Of a stretch of 64,000 bases of DNA, positions 52,064-61,361 are shown piece by piece. Every line of letters starts with the position of its first letter. Position 1 is the first letter of the stretch. The notes under the pieces are model-generated. The model searched no databases, was not told where the DNA came from, and was given only the letters and a program-made list of their open reading frames with translations. This DNA comes from Dehalococcoidia bacterium. GTDB taxonomy: Bacteria; Chloroflexota; Dehalococcoidia; SZUA-161. The stretch lies in contig JAUXAX010000005.1 of the NCBI GenBank assembly GCA_030619685.1, positions 19,067 to 83,066 on the forward strand. Reading direction: 5' to 3'. A program made the position numbers and the translations under genes.

Positions 52064-54103
52064 CTATTCCCCTTCCTCATAGGGGTGATTGAAAACGTTG
52101 CGATCGATTTCAGCAACTACTGGTAGATGGTCAGAGGCCCTGCTCATGGGCACGCGAATGTCGTTCACCGTCAGATCATTCGATACCCATATATAATCGA
52201 GACGATGCTCAGGATTAGCCGAAGGCCAAGTGTGCACAGGGGGCGGCTCTATACTCGCCACGACATCCACAAGTCCCGCCTGACGCAACATAGCCATTTC
52301 AGGTGCATCGGGATCTGCGTTCAGGTCTCCCAATAACACCGTGCTGCTGTCACCGCCCCAGAAGTCAACAACCTGCTGAGATTGGAGCACCCGAATATCT
52401 GTGTCCCCTTCGACGTGATGGAAATGGGTAGCGATAACCTGTATGCGATCGCCATTGCCCAAATCTACAACCGCCACAGAGAATCCTCTCAATACAGGCA
52501 AATCCCGCGGCGGGAGGTCATAATGAGCGTGTTCTACAATGGGGTAACGGCTAAGGATCGCGTTGCCCCACAAAGGATCGGCCGTAGGGCCGAACACATA
52601 TGGCATATCCAGTCGCTGTGACAGCCACGACAGCATATCAAGGCGGCCGTTGATTACCCAGCCCCTTGACACTTCCTGCAGCGCCACGATGTCAGGATCC
52701 CACTTCTCAACCTCCTTGGCGATGTCATCCATCGCCAAGTATCCCTCAGCATTGAAGCCGTTGTGCAGGTTGTAGGTCATCAGGCGTACGGGAAAGCCAT
52801 TGCCTGAGACCGCCGTCGGTGCCTGCCAGGTGAGTACTCCAACCAGGGGCAGCACCAGGAGCGGCAGTACAAGCACTGCCACCAACCATGCCCTGTCGCT
52901 GCTACCTGTCCTCTCGTGGAGGGCAACTGATGAACCCAAGGCGCAGGACGCCACGACGAAGGCTGCTATTGGCTCCAGCATTGTATTGCTATAGGGAAGC
53001 CTGAAGTAGTAGACCAGATAATATCCCGCGAGGAACAGCAGCATGAGGATCATACCTATGCCGTGGGCTACGGTAATGGCGCAAAAGGTCCTTTTCAGCG
53101 GCTTCGCCCCAATGGCCACGAACACTAGCACTACTAGCAGCGACAACAGGACCTGTCCCAGCACAAGCAGGATGGCATTGACCGCCGCGCCTTCCGGATA
53201 GGACTTAGCTAGGATGGCCACCAGGCCAACTCCAGACAACAGGGCCAGAAGCCACAGACGCCGACGAGGCTTGCTCAGCAGCCATGCCCCGACGCCCAAA
53301 CCCGCAATCTGGGCGAGCAGCGTCCAACCAAAAGCCGTCGGCAGGGGCCAGTCACTTAGCGTCGCTGCACGCGCCACGTTCTGGAGAACCACCACCTGCA
53401 GGAACAGAATGGGCCCGACAGCCATCAAGGCCAACGGGTTCACCGAGGCGTTCTTTTCGGCTGGGCCGGCGACCCCTTCGGCAACATCCGCATTACTGAA
53501 GCGTGTGACGGCCGCCAACAGTATCCATTGAACCAGCACCAGCAGCGAAGTCACAAGAAGCGGAAGCGAACCAGGCTGCCAACTAATGTCATAAGTATAG
53601 AAGGCGCCGTGAATAGCGGTGTCCAATACCAGCCCCACCAGCAACCCCAGGGCGAACCGACCGGTGCCAGCGCTGCCGGCAAGCTGCGCTTTCCACACAT
53701 AAGCCGGCACAAAGAGAACAAAGAGGGCCGTTCCTGCCATGGCGAGGCTCACAGCGAGCACCGCCTCGCCGGACCAGATCTGCATCAGCAATCGCAGCAC
53801 CCCTAGCCCACCAGCAGTGGCAACGATCATAAGGCGATCGCCCAGCAACCGTCGGAGTCCCCCCGCCAGGAACGCAGTGAGGAATACGAGAAGCGCTATT
53901 ATGCCGACAAGCGGTTCGCTCCAGCCCATGTTGTCGCCGAGCACCCAGACCAGACCAGGAAGGAACACCCTCAGCATCTGGATCCCAAGAACAACTGTCA
54001 GCGCGGGAAAGAAGACCCCTGTCAGCAGAGGTCGAACTCGCAGCCGGGCGACTGCAGAGGACACTCCATCCTGTCCCCTTGCGGTGTCGGCGCTAGGCAA
54101 CAT
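52064..54103 (-). CDS. membrane-embedded endonuclease/exonuclease/phosphatase family protein
   Basis: A 679-residue protein. The first ~420 residues form about 11-13 membrane helices. The C-terminal ~240 residues are an EEP hydrolase domain: RLMTYNLHNGFN, DIVALQEVSR, GNAILSRYP, ATHFHHVEGD, LGDLNADPDAPE, LDYIWVS and the terminal SDHLPVVAEI. All catalytic elements are present. The domain may face the outside or cytoplasm; related proteins act on phospholipids or nucleic acids. It has no obvious operon partners. Confidence 0.85.
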   Translation of the reverse strand: MLPSADTARGQDGVSSAVARLRVRPLLTGVFFPALTVVLGIQMLRVFLPGLVWVLGDNMGWSEPLVGIIALLVFLTAFLAGGLRRLLGDRLMIVATAGGLGVLRLLMQIWSGEAVLAVSLAMAGTALFVLFVPAYVWKAQLAGSAGTGRFALGLLVGLVLDTAIHGAFYTYDISWQPGSLPLLVTSLLVLVQWILLAAVTRFSNADVAEGVAGPAEKNASVNPLALMAVGPILFLQVVVLQNVARAATLSDWPLPTAFGWTLLAQIAGLGVGAWLLSKPRRRLWLLALLSGVGLVAILAKSYPEGAAVNAILLVLGQVLLSLLVVLVFVAIGAKPLKRTFCAITVAHGIGMILMLLFLAGYYLVYYFRLPYSNTMLEPIAAFVVASCALGSSVALHERTGSSDRAWLVAVLVLPLLVLPLVGVLTWQAPTAVSGNGFPVRLMTYNLHNGFNAEGYLAMDDIAKEVEKWDPDIVALQEVSRGWVINGRLDMLSWLSQRLDMPYVFGPTADPLWGNAILSRYPIVEHAHYDLPPRDLPVLRGFSVAVVDLGNGDRIQVIATHFHHVEGDTDIRVLQSQQVVDFWGGDSSTVLLGDLNADPDAPEMAMLRQAGLVDVVASIEPPPVHTWPSANPEHRLDYIWVSNDLTVNDIRVPMSRASDHLPVVAEIDRNVFNHPYEEGE

Positions 54104-54265
54104 CGCTTCACCCTCTGTTAGAACAGCACTCAGATACGGTGGCTAAGCCCAAACTCACCATCGGGGGGAACATAACAGAATGTAACCACGCGGTCAATGT
54201 AGACGAAACCGAAGGTCTCGAGTAGTACTTAGCTGACCCCGCTAGGATTGAAAAAGGCAGCAGCG

Positions 54266-55090
54266 CTAGGTAGCGCTTGACCAATCCGTGCCTGCAGCCT
54301 GTTGAAGTCCCTCGTAATACCTGGGAAGACCCATGAGGGACTGGCCCCCATCCACATAGACCATTTGGCCGGTAACCCAGTCAGCGTAATCTGAGGCTAG
54401 AAAGAGGGCTACCTTTGCAATGTCCTCCGGCTCGCCGAATCTACCCTTGGGCGTGCGATCCAGAAAAGCCTCTTTCAAACCGGGGAGATTGTAGAACCCC
54501 TCTGTCAAAGGAGTCAGCGTGGTCCCGGGAGCAATGGCGTTGACATTGATTCCCCGTGGTCCCAGTTCCAGAGCAGCTGCCCGGGTAAACATGAGCAGCC
54601 CTCCTTTGGAGGCGCAGTAGGCGGCAATTCCCGTAGTAGGTATGCTGGAATTGCCAGAGGCTATATTGATAATCCTTCCCTCTATGCCCTTCTGAAGCAT
54701 GACTTTCGTCACCTCTTTCGTACAGAGAAAAGCGCCCCTGAGGTTAGTATTGATAACCGCATCCCAGTCCTGGACAGGCGTCTCCCAGAAGTAATTCATT
54801 CCACTAAGGCCTGCATTGTTGACCAGGATATCGATTGCGTCAAACTTCGAGACGGCCTCGGCAACCATCTTCTTGACCTCTTCTTCAACGGAAATATCTG
54901 CAACTATCCCGTAGACTTTTCCTCCAAAACGGTGTTGCAGATCGTCGGTCGTCATTCTTAGTCCGTCTTCGTTTCTATCAGAGATGACAACCGTCGCCTC
55001 CGCATGGAGGAAGGCCTTCGCTATGCCCAGCCCAATCCCCTGAGCGCCTCCTGTAACCAGGGCTACCTTATCTTTGATTTTTATCCCCAT
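54266..55090 (-). CDS. SDR family NAD(P)-dependent oxidoreductase
   Basis: A 274-residue classical short-chain dehydrogenase. TGGAQGIGLGIA binds the cofactor; NNAG is seen as LVNNAGLSGMNYF. The catalytic Ser/Tyr/Lys lie in IASGNSSIPTTGIAAYCASKGG, and NVNAIAPGTTLTPL follows. An Asp after beta-2 (VISDRNE) suggests NAD. GGAGGGAGC sets the ATG; a 24-codon longer frame is rejected. Substrate is unknown. It is divergent from the oxidoreductase operon. Confidence 0.9.
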   Translation of the reverse strand: MGIKIKDKVALVTGGAQGIGLGIAKAFLHAEATVVISDRNEDGLRMTTDDLQHRFGGKVYGIVADISVEEEVKKMVAEAVSKFDAIDILVNNAGLSGMNYFWETPVQDWDAVINTNLRGAFLCTKEVTKVMLQKGIEGRIINIASGNSSIPTTGIAAYCASKGGLLMFTRAAALELGPRGINVNAIAPGTTLTPLTEGFYNLPGLKEAFLDRTPKGRFGEPEDIAKVALFLASDYADWVTGQMVYVDGGQSLMGLPRYYEGLQQAAGTDWSSAT

Positions 55091-55325
55091 TCTGCTCCCT
55101 CCTTCTTTCCTGCAAAAAAGACGATTCTCTGACATTATGGTAATTGCGTTGCGCAAGGTCAAGAGGATAGGTGCGGTGGATGCGGAGAACTACAACGCCG
55201 GCTTCGGTGCGGTCGGCAAGGGTCTGAGCCTCATCGTGGGCGGTCGTGTGTGCCACTGCGACCACTTTCACCAGGGATCGCGCCAGATCGTCTATTTGAC
55301 ACATCTATGTGATGAGAGTTAACCT

Positions 55326-55925
55326 ATGTTTGTGCCCTTTGATATGAATACAAGGCCGTATGAGATTCGGTGGCATGGCCGGGGTGGCCAGGGGGCGATA
55401 ACGGCTGCCAAGATAATGGCACAAGCGGCTTACCTCGATGGCTACCGGGGGGTAACGGCTGCGCCATCTTTTGGCGCTGAGAGGAGAGGTGCTCCGGTAA
55501 GCGCATCAACCAGGATCTCCCCGGAACCGGTCATGGTCATGTCGCAGGTAGAGGAGCCCGATGTGGTGGTGGTCCTGGACCATACCCTGCTGCGAGACCC
55601 GGATGTAACCAGCGGACTGCGCAAGGGAGGATGGCTGGTGGTGAATTCCCGGCAGCGTCCCCAAGAACTCAAGGTTACGGGTGATTTCAACATCGCTACT
55701 GCCGATGCCACCAAGGTATGTCGGGAACTGGGGCTGATAGTCGCTGGACTCACAGTGGTGAATACAGCCATATTGGGCGCGTTTGTCCGCGCAACCGAAA
55801 CGGTGGCCATGGCAAGCGTGGAAAAGGCAATAAGGGAGAGGTTCTCCGACAACGCCGTCGATATCAACCTCGCCGCAATTACAAAGACCTACGAGATAAC
55901 GGAGCTGGGTGAATCGAGGCAATAG
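55326..55925 (+). CDS. 2-oxoacid:ferredoxin oxidoreductase gamma subunit
   Basis: A 199-residue gamma subunit. The N-terminus RWHGRGGQGAITAAKIMAQA and the SFGAERRGAPVSASTRIS block are specific to this family. It is the first gene of a gamma-delta-alpha-beta operon. Together the subunits oxidise pyruvate or a branched 2-oxoacid to acyl-CoA with reduction of ferredoxin. The ribosome binding site is poor; the second ATG at 55344 is an alternative start. Confidence 0.92.
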   Translation: MFVPFDMNTRPYEIRWHGRGGQGAITAAKIMAQAAYLDGYRGVTAAPSFGAERRGAPVSASTRISPEPVMVMSQVEEPDVVVVLDHTLLRDPDVTSGLRKGGWLVVNSRQRPQELKVTGDFNIATADATKVCRELGLIVAGLTVVNTAILGAFVRATETVAMASVEKAIRERFSDNAVDINLAAITKTYEITELGESRQ

Positions 55926-56073
55926 AAAGCCAGGTTCGGTGTGGTCAAAGGGTTGCGGTTGCGCAGCTAGTACCGGGGTTGGCCAAACGAGTGAGGAAGT
56001 GATCCCAACTGAGTAACAACAACGAAACCAGCAGCGCAACTAAATAACGAACAACTAATGAGATTGAGGCAAG

Positions 56074-56382
56074 ATGGGAACCAGGGGTTGCCAGCACATA
56101 TGCGGTGAATCCTCGCCAGGTATCGGCGAAGGGGGCAGGACAGGCGAGTGGCGCAGCTCGCGTCCGGTGATAGACCAGGGCAAGTGCACCCCGGCCAGGC
56201 AGAATAAGCCAGCCTGCTTTCTATGCTGGCTCTATTGCCCGGATGCCGTCATCAGCAAAACCGTGCCCCTCTGGATAAACCTGGAGTACTGCAAAGGATG
56301 CGGAATATGTGCGGAGGTGTGCCCGGCACACGCCATAACCATGGTTGATGAAGAGGAGTTCTACTGTGAAGAAGGTAGATAG
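56074..56382 (+). CDS. 2-oxoacid:ferredoxin oxidoreductase delta (ferredoxin) subunit
   Basis: A 102-residue ferredoxin-like subunit with two [4Fe-4S] motifs: CFLCWLYCPDAVI (CxxCxxxCP as in PorD/VorD) and CKGCGICAEVCPAHAI. GAGGCAAG precedes the ATG. Its 3' end contains the start of the alpha gene. It carries electrons from the catalytic subunits to free ferredoxin. Confidence 0.92.
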   Translation: MGTRGCQHICGESSPGIGEGGRTGEWRSSRPVIDQGKCTPARQNKPACFLCWLYCPDAVISKTVPLWINLEYCKGCGICAEVCPAHAITMVDEEEFYCEEGR

Positions 56383-57589
56383 AAAAGCCGACATACGGAT
56401 ACTCGATGGCAATCATGCCGCAGCCCACGGGGCAAAGCTCAGCCGCGTCCAGGTGATCGCTGCCTACCCGATTACGCCCCAGTCACCAGTCACCGAAACG
56501 CTCTCTGAATTTGTCGAAGCAGGAGACCTCAATGCTGAGTATATTGCCGTCGAGAGTGAGCACAGCGCCCTCGCCGTATGCACCTCGGCCTCTATCGTGG
56601 GGGCCAGAACCTTCACCGCCACCAGCTCACACGGTTTAGCCTATATGCACGAGATGCTGCACTGGGTTGCCGGGACGCGCCTTCCGGTAGTCCTCGCCTG
56701 CGTCAACCGCGCCATCGGAGCCCCCTGGAATGTGCTCAACGACCAGCAGGACTCCATATCCCAACGGGATACCGGCTGGATACAGATATACGCTCGAAAC
56801 AACCAGGAGATACTGGATTCAGTGATCCAGGCTTACAAGATCGCCGAGTCAGTCTATGTGCCCGTTATGGTCTGCTTCGACGGTTATATTCTATCTCACA
56901 CTGAAATGCCCGTGGATGTGCCATCACAGGAGGACGTGGACAGGTTTCTACCCCCGTACAAACCCCACACGGTACTGGACCCGGCCAATCCCAAGAACTA
57001 TAACCTGGTAACCCTGGCGAATCCCAGGGTAAACGCCGAGGGCGTGCTCTGCCATGGATACATGGAGCTGAGGTATCTCCTCCAGGAGGCTTTGCAGAAC
57101 TCGAGCGAAACGATAGCTGGGGTGGGCCGGGAGTTCGGTGAGTTCTTCGGAAGAAGCTACGCCAACATGATCTGGGAAGACAGAATGGATGATGCTGACA
57201 TAGTCATTGTAGCTATGGGCAGCCTAGCGATGGAGGCCATAGTGGCGGCAAACATGCTTCGGGAGGAAGGCCACAAGGCAGGTGTCCTGGGCTTGAGAGT
57301 GTTCAGGCCGTTTCCTAAAGCCGATGTGGTTAGGGCACTGGGTAAGTCCCGCCTCGTCGTGGTCTTCGATAAGAATGTCAGCTATGGCTCGGAAGGGGCT
57401 ACCTGCTCCGAAATCAAGTCAGCCCTCTACGGAAGTGGCACAAATGCGGTAATACGAGACTTTATCGTGGGACTGGGTGGCCGTGACGTTAAAGCCAGGG
57501 AACTGGCAGACGCGGTAACAAAATCGCTGCCATCGCTGAAAGAAGGCGTCTTAAACAGAGAGTATCCCGAATGGATATGTCATATTTGA
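56366..57589 (+). CDS. 2-oxoacid:ferredoxin oxidoreductase alpha subunit
   Basis: A 407-residue alpha subunit. DGNHAAAHGAKLSRVQVIAA, then YPITPQSPVTETLSEF and VESEHSALAV, are the Pyr-domain signature. AMGSLAMEAIVAANML and DKNVSYGSEGA lie in the C-terminal domain. The GTG start has GAGGAG seven bases upstream, inside the delta gene (17-base overlap). Pyruvate and 2-oxoisovalerate enzymes cannot be separated by eye. Confidence 0.93.
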   Translation: MKKVDRKADIRILDGNHAAAHGAKLSRVQVIAAYPITPQSPVTETLSEFVEAGDLNAEYIAVESEHSALAVCTSASIVGARTFTATSSHGLAYMHEMLHWVAGTRLPVVLACVNRAIGAPWNVLNDQQDSISQRDTGWIQIYARNNQEILDSVIQAYKIAESVYVPVMVCFDGYILSHTEMPVDVPSQEDVDRFLPPYKPHTVLDPANPKNYNLVTLANPRVNAEGVLCHGYMELRYLLQEALQNSSETIAGVGREFGEFFGRSYANMIWEDRMDDADIVIVAMGSLAMEAIVAANMLREEGHKAGVLGLRVFRPFPKADVVRALGKSRLVVVFDKNVSYGSEGATCSEIKSALYGSGTNAVIRDFIVGLGGRDVKARELADAVTKSLPSLKEGVLNREYPEWICHI

Positions 57590-57602
57590 GGAGGCACGCG
57601 CA

Positions 57603-58511
57603 TTGAAGGCCAATGCAGTCAACCTGACGGAAACCGAATATATGCTGCCGGGCAACAGGCTCTGCGCCGGCTGCGCCGTATCCCTCGCCTACCGTCATAT
57701 TCTAAAAGCGCTGGAGGGGCAGGCTATCGTGACGGTGCCAGCCAGTTGCCTCACGGTACTGCACGGCATGTATCCGCTAACAGCTGTTAAGGTTCCCTGT
57801 GTAAATACGCCATTCGCCTCCACCGGGGCATCGGCTACTGGATTGGTTGCCGGGCTGAAAGCCCTGGGCAAGAAGGGATTGACTGTCCTGGCTATCGCCG
57901 GCGATGGCGGCACACACGATATAGGAATCCAGGCCTTGAGTGGCGCTGCCGAAAGACAGGACGATTTCATCTATATCTGCTACGACAATGAAGGCTACAT
58001 GAACACCGGCAATCAGCGCTCAGGCTCCACTCCCCTGGGCGCTATTTCGGGTACTACTCCTATCCTGGGCAAGCAGCAGAACCAGAAAGATATGACCGCG
58101 ATAATGGAAGCGCACGGCATCCCCTACGTCGCCACCGCCAATGCTTCCTATCCCCTGGACCTTTACCAAAAAGTCAGGAAAGCAAGGGCAATAGAGGGAA
58201 CCAGGTTCATACACGTGTTCACACCCTGCCCCCCAGGATGGGGCTTCCCCTTCAGCGACACCATCAGAATCGGCGAGCTCGCGATCCAAACCGGTTGGAA
58301 TGTGCTCTATGAAGTTGAAAACAGCGTTTTCCGCCTCACCTCGGCCAGCGAATCCACTGCCCGAAAGGGGAATCTAAGGCCGCTGAGAGAATATCTCACG
58401 GAACAAGGAAGGTTCAGGAACGCTACCGAAGAGCAGATCGATGAACTACAGGACTGGGTAAACGCCCGGTGGCAGCGCTGCCTGGAGCGGGCAGCCAAAG
58501 TCAAGCACTGA
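57603..58511 (+). CDS. 2-oxoacid:ferredoxin oxidoreductase beta subunit
   Basis: A 302-residue ThDP-binding beta subunit. The N-terminal PGNRLCAGCAVSLAYRHIL carries the cluster cysteines, and AIAGDGGTHDIGIQALSGAA is the ThDP motif, completed by YDNEGYMNTGNQRSGSTPLG. HVFTPCPPGWGF follows. The TTG start is preceded by AGGAGG. Its stop codon abuts copy B of the intergenic repeat. Confidence 0.93.
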   Translation: MKANAVNLTETEYMLPGNRLCAGCAVSLAYRHILKALEGQAIVTVPASCLTVLHGMYPLTAVKVPCVNTPFASTGASATGLVAGLKALGKKGLTVLAIAGDGGTHDIGIQALSGAAERQDDFIYICYDNEGYMNTGNQRSGSTPLGAISGTTPILGKQQNQKDMTAIMEAHGIPYVATANASYPLDLYQKVRKARAIEGTRFIHVFTPCPPGWGFPFSDTIRIGELAIQTGWNVLYEVENSVFRLTSASESTARKGNLRPLREYLTEQGRFRNATEEQIDELQDWVNARWQRCLERAAKVKH

Positions 58512-58585
58512 ATCCGAAGCACTATCAGCAAGCGTAGCGTTGCCACTCCTGTGGCAACGAATTCCTCGCCCAGGAGTCACGATGC
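58511..58585. repeat. dispersed repeat, copy B (deleted form)
   Basis: AATCCGAAGCAC is followed directly by TATCAGCAAGCG and the 9-bp hairpin CGTTGCCAC/GTGGCAACG. Relative to copy A (6457-6652) it has lost about 45 bases between these parts and its second hairpin has decayed. The rest of the gap to the Sir2 gene shows an imperfect GC-rich hairpin near 58659-58696 and nothing else. Confidence 0.6.
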
Positions 58586-58829
58586 TTCAGGGCATTATGC
58601 TATCCGATCGCTGAATGCTGCTGGCTATATGCTCAAAGCGGTGTTAATTCCTGGAAACGGCGCGGGGGAGATGAACCCTGGAGAGACCCCGCCGAAAATG
58701 TAATGACTTCTTAACCTTTTGCCCTCTCACGCCAGACCTTCTACCTTGTTGCCAAACCCCTGTCGCCGTATAATGGAGGCAACGCGAAAGCTCAGCCCAC
58801 CTTGGGCCCCGATGTTGCTGAAGGGTGTA

Positions 58830-59528
58830 GTGTCATTGGACCTAAACGAGCGAATCAAGACCCTGGCTCACTGGATGTTTGAGGCGAGATACCTAGTGGT
58901 CTTCACAGGTGCTGGGATCAGCACCGAATCAGGTCTCCCGGACTTCCGAGGACCTGACGGCATCTGGACCCGCCAGGCACGTGGACTTCCCACGAAAGCG
59001 CGAGATTTCTCCTCTGTGGAGCCCAATGCGGGCCATATGGCTATTGTGGAGCTACAGAAGCTGGGCAAACTGAGTTTCCTCATATCGCAGAACGTGGACA
59101 ACCTTCACTTGAGATCGGGCATCCCTCTGGACTTGCTGGCAGAACTACATGGCAACGTAGCCAAGCTGCGGTGCAGTCGCTGTCAGGCCCAGGTGGACAA
59201 GTCTATCGGCCCAGATAGGTGCTCTTGCGGAGGCAAGCTGGTCTCCAGCGTGGTCAACTTTGGCCAGTCATTACCTCAGAAGGAACTGGCCGATTCTTAC
59301 TCACACTCACGAAGCTGCGACCTTTTCGTGGTCGTCGGCTCCAGCCTTGTTGTTTATCCAGCAGCTGATATGCCCGTAGTGGCTCTTGAATCCGGGGCTC
59401 GCTTGGTAGTACTCAATCAGGGTGAGACTCCATTTGACCGACTGGCTCATCTGCGCTTTGGGGAGGAAATAGGCAAGGTCCTGCCCCCAGCAGTTGATCA
59501 GTTAAAGGAACTCATGAAAATAGCCTGA
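58830..59528 (+). CDS. Sir2 family NAD-dependent protein deacylase
   Basis: A sirtuin of about 232 residues. VFTGAGISTESGLPDFRG binds NAD, SQNVDNLHLRSG follows, and the catalytic His is in LAELHGN. A four-Cys zinc site (CSRCQAQ...CSCGG) and the VVGSSLVVYPAADMP block complete the fold. It removes acyl groups from Lys with production of O-acyl-ADP-ribose. The start is uncertain: a GTG with AAGGG just upstream is chosen, and an ATG at 58812 is possible. It precedes an unknown gene and an ADP-ribosylglycohydrolase. Confidence 0.9.
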   Translation: MSLDLNERIKTLAHWMFEARYLVVFTGAGISTESGLPDFRGPDGIWTRQARGLPTKARDFSSVEPNAGHMAIVELQKLGKLSFLISQNVDNLHLRSGIPLDLLAELHGNVAKLRCSRCQAQVDKSIGPDRCSCGGKLVSSVVNFGQSLPQKELADSYSHSRSCDLFVVVGSSLVVYPAADMPVVALESGARLVVLNQGETPFDRLAHLRFGEEIGKVLPPAVDQLKELMKIA

Positions 59529-59623
59529 CCGGGATTGAATCCATGGAGATGCAAAGCCTCATTATCTACGAAAGACCAAATCTCGTTCAGCCCTATCATT
59601 TCGTGTGGAAAGAATAATAAAGA

Positions 59624-60352
59624 ATGAAATACAACAAAGACTTGTACATTCATAGTGTTAAAATCCCACGCTTGATGCTCGGTACTTCCCCCTTCTTGGG
59701 AGCTGGTCAGTTTGGTCATAGAGCAATGGAATACCGAAAGCGCTTTTATGAAAATCCGGGGAATATCACAGAGTTGATAGCGGAGGCCGCTGATTTTGGT
59801 ATCCCATATGTACAAGCTTTGGGAGATGAAAGAATAGCCAAAGCAATAGATGATGCTAGAGAACAAACTGGAGAAGATATTCAAGTTGTCGGCTCTGTAG
59901 GAATGTACGATTTCGATCAAGAGCTAGAAATAATGAAATCACTTAATGCAAAGATTATCTTGACACACGCTTTTATCACTGACAGATTAGATGACTACTT
60001 TGGCAAATGTATTGATGAGATAAGCAATACAACCATAGTGGGAGCGGTAACCCATAATCCCGGTGTAACAATACCGGAGCTGGCTAGCTACGACAAGGTA
60101 AAAGTGGTCATGGCTCCGATCAATAAAATGGGGAAATACATGCTGCCCTCAGCTAAAGAGACTCTGGAAGCTATTGAGAGTACGGATAAAATAGTCCTGG
60201 GTAAGAAGACTTTAGCAGCAGGCTCGCTGGGACCAAAAGATGCTTTAGAGTATGTATCAAATTTCGTTTATGGTGTTGCAATAGGTATAACATCCTCACA
60301 GGAATTAAGAGAAACATTTGGCATCGCCAAACAATTGTGGGGAAATGGTTGA
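59624..60352 (+). CDS. unknown protein, aldo-keto-reductase-like TIM-barrel pattern
   Basis: A 242-residue protein that I do not recognise. The N-terminal IPRLMLGTSPFLGAGQFG and the C-terminal KTLAAGSLGPKDALEYV...VYGVAIGITSSQELRETF resemble the ends of aldo-keto reductases, and alternating strands and helices fit a TIM barrel. The Asp/Tyr/Lys/His catalytic tetrad is not evident, so it is probably not a reductase. Its stop overlaps the start of the ADP-ribosylglycohydrolase gene by eight bases, implying joint expression and perhaps joint function. Confidence 0.65.
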   Translation: MKYNKDLYIHSVKIPRLMLGTSPFLGAGQFGHRAMEYRKRFYENPGNITELIAEAADFGIPYVQALGDERIAKAIDDAREQTGEDIQVVGSVGMYDFDQELEIMKSLNAKIILTHAFITDRLDDYFGKCIDEISNTTIVGAVTHNPGVTIPELASYDKVKVVMAPINKMGKYMLPSAKETLEAIESTDKIVLGKKTLAAGSLGPKDALEYVSNFVYGVAIGITSSQELRETFGIAKQLWGNG

Positions 60353-61292
60353 TAGCGAACAAATCAGAGAGAAATTCCTTGGCTCGCTCTTGGGGGCTGC
60401 TCTTGGAGACGCTGTCGGCGCTTCTTGGGAAGGGCGTGGAATGGCTGCTGAGCATGAAATCGAGCTTGTAGCCAGTGTTTCACACCCCCTACGCTATACT
60501 GATGACACCCACATGACTATCGGGGTGGCTGAGTCATTGGTTGAATGCGGCGGCTTCAATGGACCTCATATGGCTGGACGTTTTGTCAGCAACTATTCGC
60601 AGGAGCCATGGCGGGGCTATGGTCCTGGCCCGCCGCGAGTATTCCAGCTAATAAGGGGCGGTGAACCATGGGATAAGGCAGCGGCCCATATCTATGGTGG
60701 CGGCTCTTTTGGGAACGGAGCAGCCATGCGAGCAGCACCAGTAGGTCTCCTCTTCTGGAGCCGGCCGGCCGAGTTGAGAGAGGCGGCATATCTATCGAGT
60801 CTCATCACGCATTCTCACGTGCTGGGCATGGAGGGAGCAGCCGTACAGGCTATGGCGGTAGCACTTGCGGTTGCGGAAAAGCCTGATAAGCCCCTTGACA
60901 CGTCATCCTTCGCATCTCGACTTTTGAACTTCACCACAGAGGATGTCTACCGCGCCAAAATAGCTGAATTCAGCACTCTTTTGGAGAGTCCCGATGACAG
61001 AGAGAAAGTGGTGGGTCAACTGGGGCATGGAATCGAAGCTTTCAATTCTGTTCCTACCGCCATATTTGCCTTCCTAGCCCATTCCCAGCACTTCGCCTCG
61101 ACAGTGATCTACGCAGTTAGCTTAGGAGGAGATACTGATACTATAGCGTCGATGGCTGGAGCCATTTCCGGTGCCTATCTGGGAATCGATGCTCTTCCTT
61201 CCGAGTGGCAAAGACAGCTCGAGAACCGAGATTATATATCGAACCTTGCCGATAGATTGTGGCGAGCTACTTTGTCCCGGGAGGCTTCGTAG
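60345..61292 (+). CDS. ADP-ribosylglycohydrolase family protein
   Basis: A 315-residue ARH/DraG-type hydrolase. GSLLGAALGDAVGASWEGRG opens the domain. The metal-binding YTDDTHMTIGVAESL and the C-terminal SLGGDTDTIASMAGAISGAYLG provide the two-metal site. Such enzymes remove ADP-ribose from proteins, nucleic acids or O-acetyl-ADP-ribose. The ATG overlaps the preceding gene. In this operon it could recycle the O-acyl-ADP-ribose made by Sir2; that is inference. Confidence 0.92.
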   Translation: MVDSEQIREKFLGSLLGAALGDAVGASWEGRGMAAEHEIELVASVSHPLRYTDDTHMTIGVAESLVECGGFNGPHMAGRFVSNYSQEPWRGYGPGPPRVFQLIRGGEPWDKAAAHIYGGGSFGNGAAMRAAPVGLLFWSRPAELREAAYLSSLITHSHVLGMEGAAVQAMAVALAVAEKPDKPLDTSSFASRLLNFTTEDVYRAKIAEFSTLLESPDDREKVVGQLGHGIEAFNSVPTAIFAFLAHSQHFASTVIYAVSLGGDTDTIASMAGAISGAYLGIDALPSEWQRQLENRDYISNLADRLWRATLSREAS

Positions 61293-61361
61293 CGACTTCG
61301 CCTTCTGCGGGGAGTTCGAATGGGGAGAGGATGCCCCGAACCGCCGAGGGAAAACCCAACT

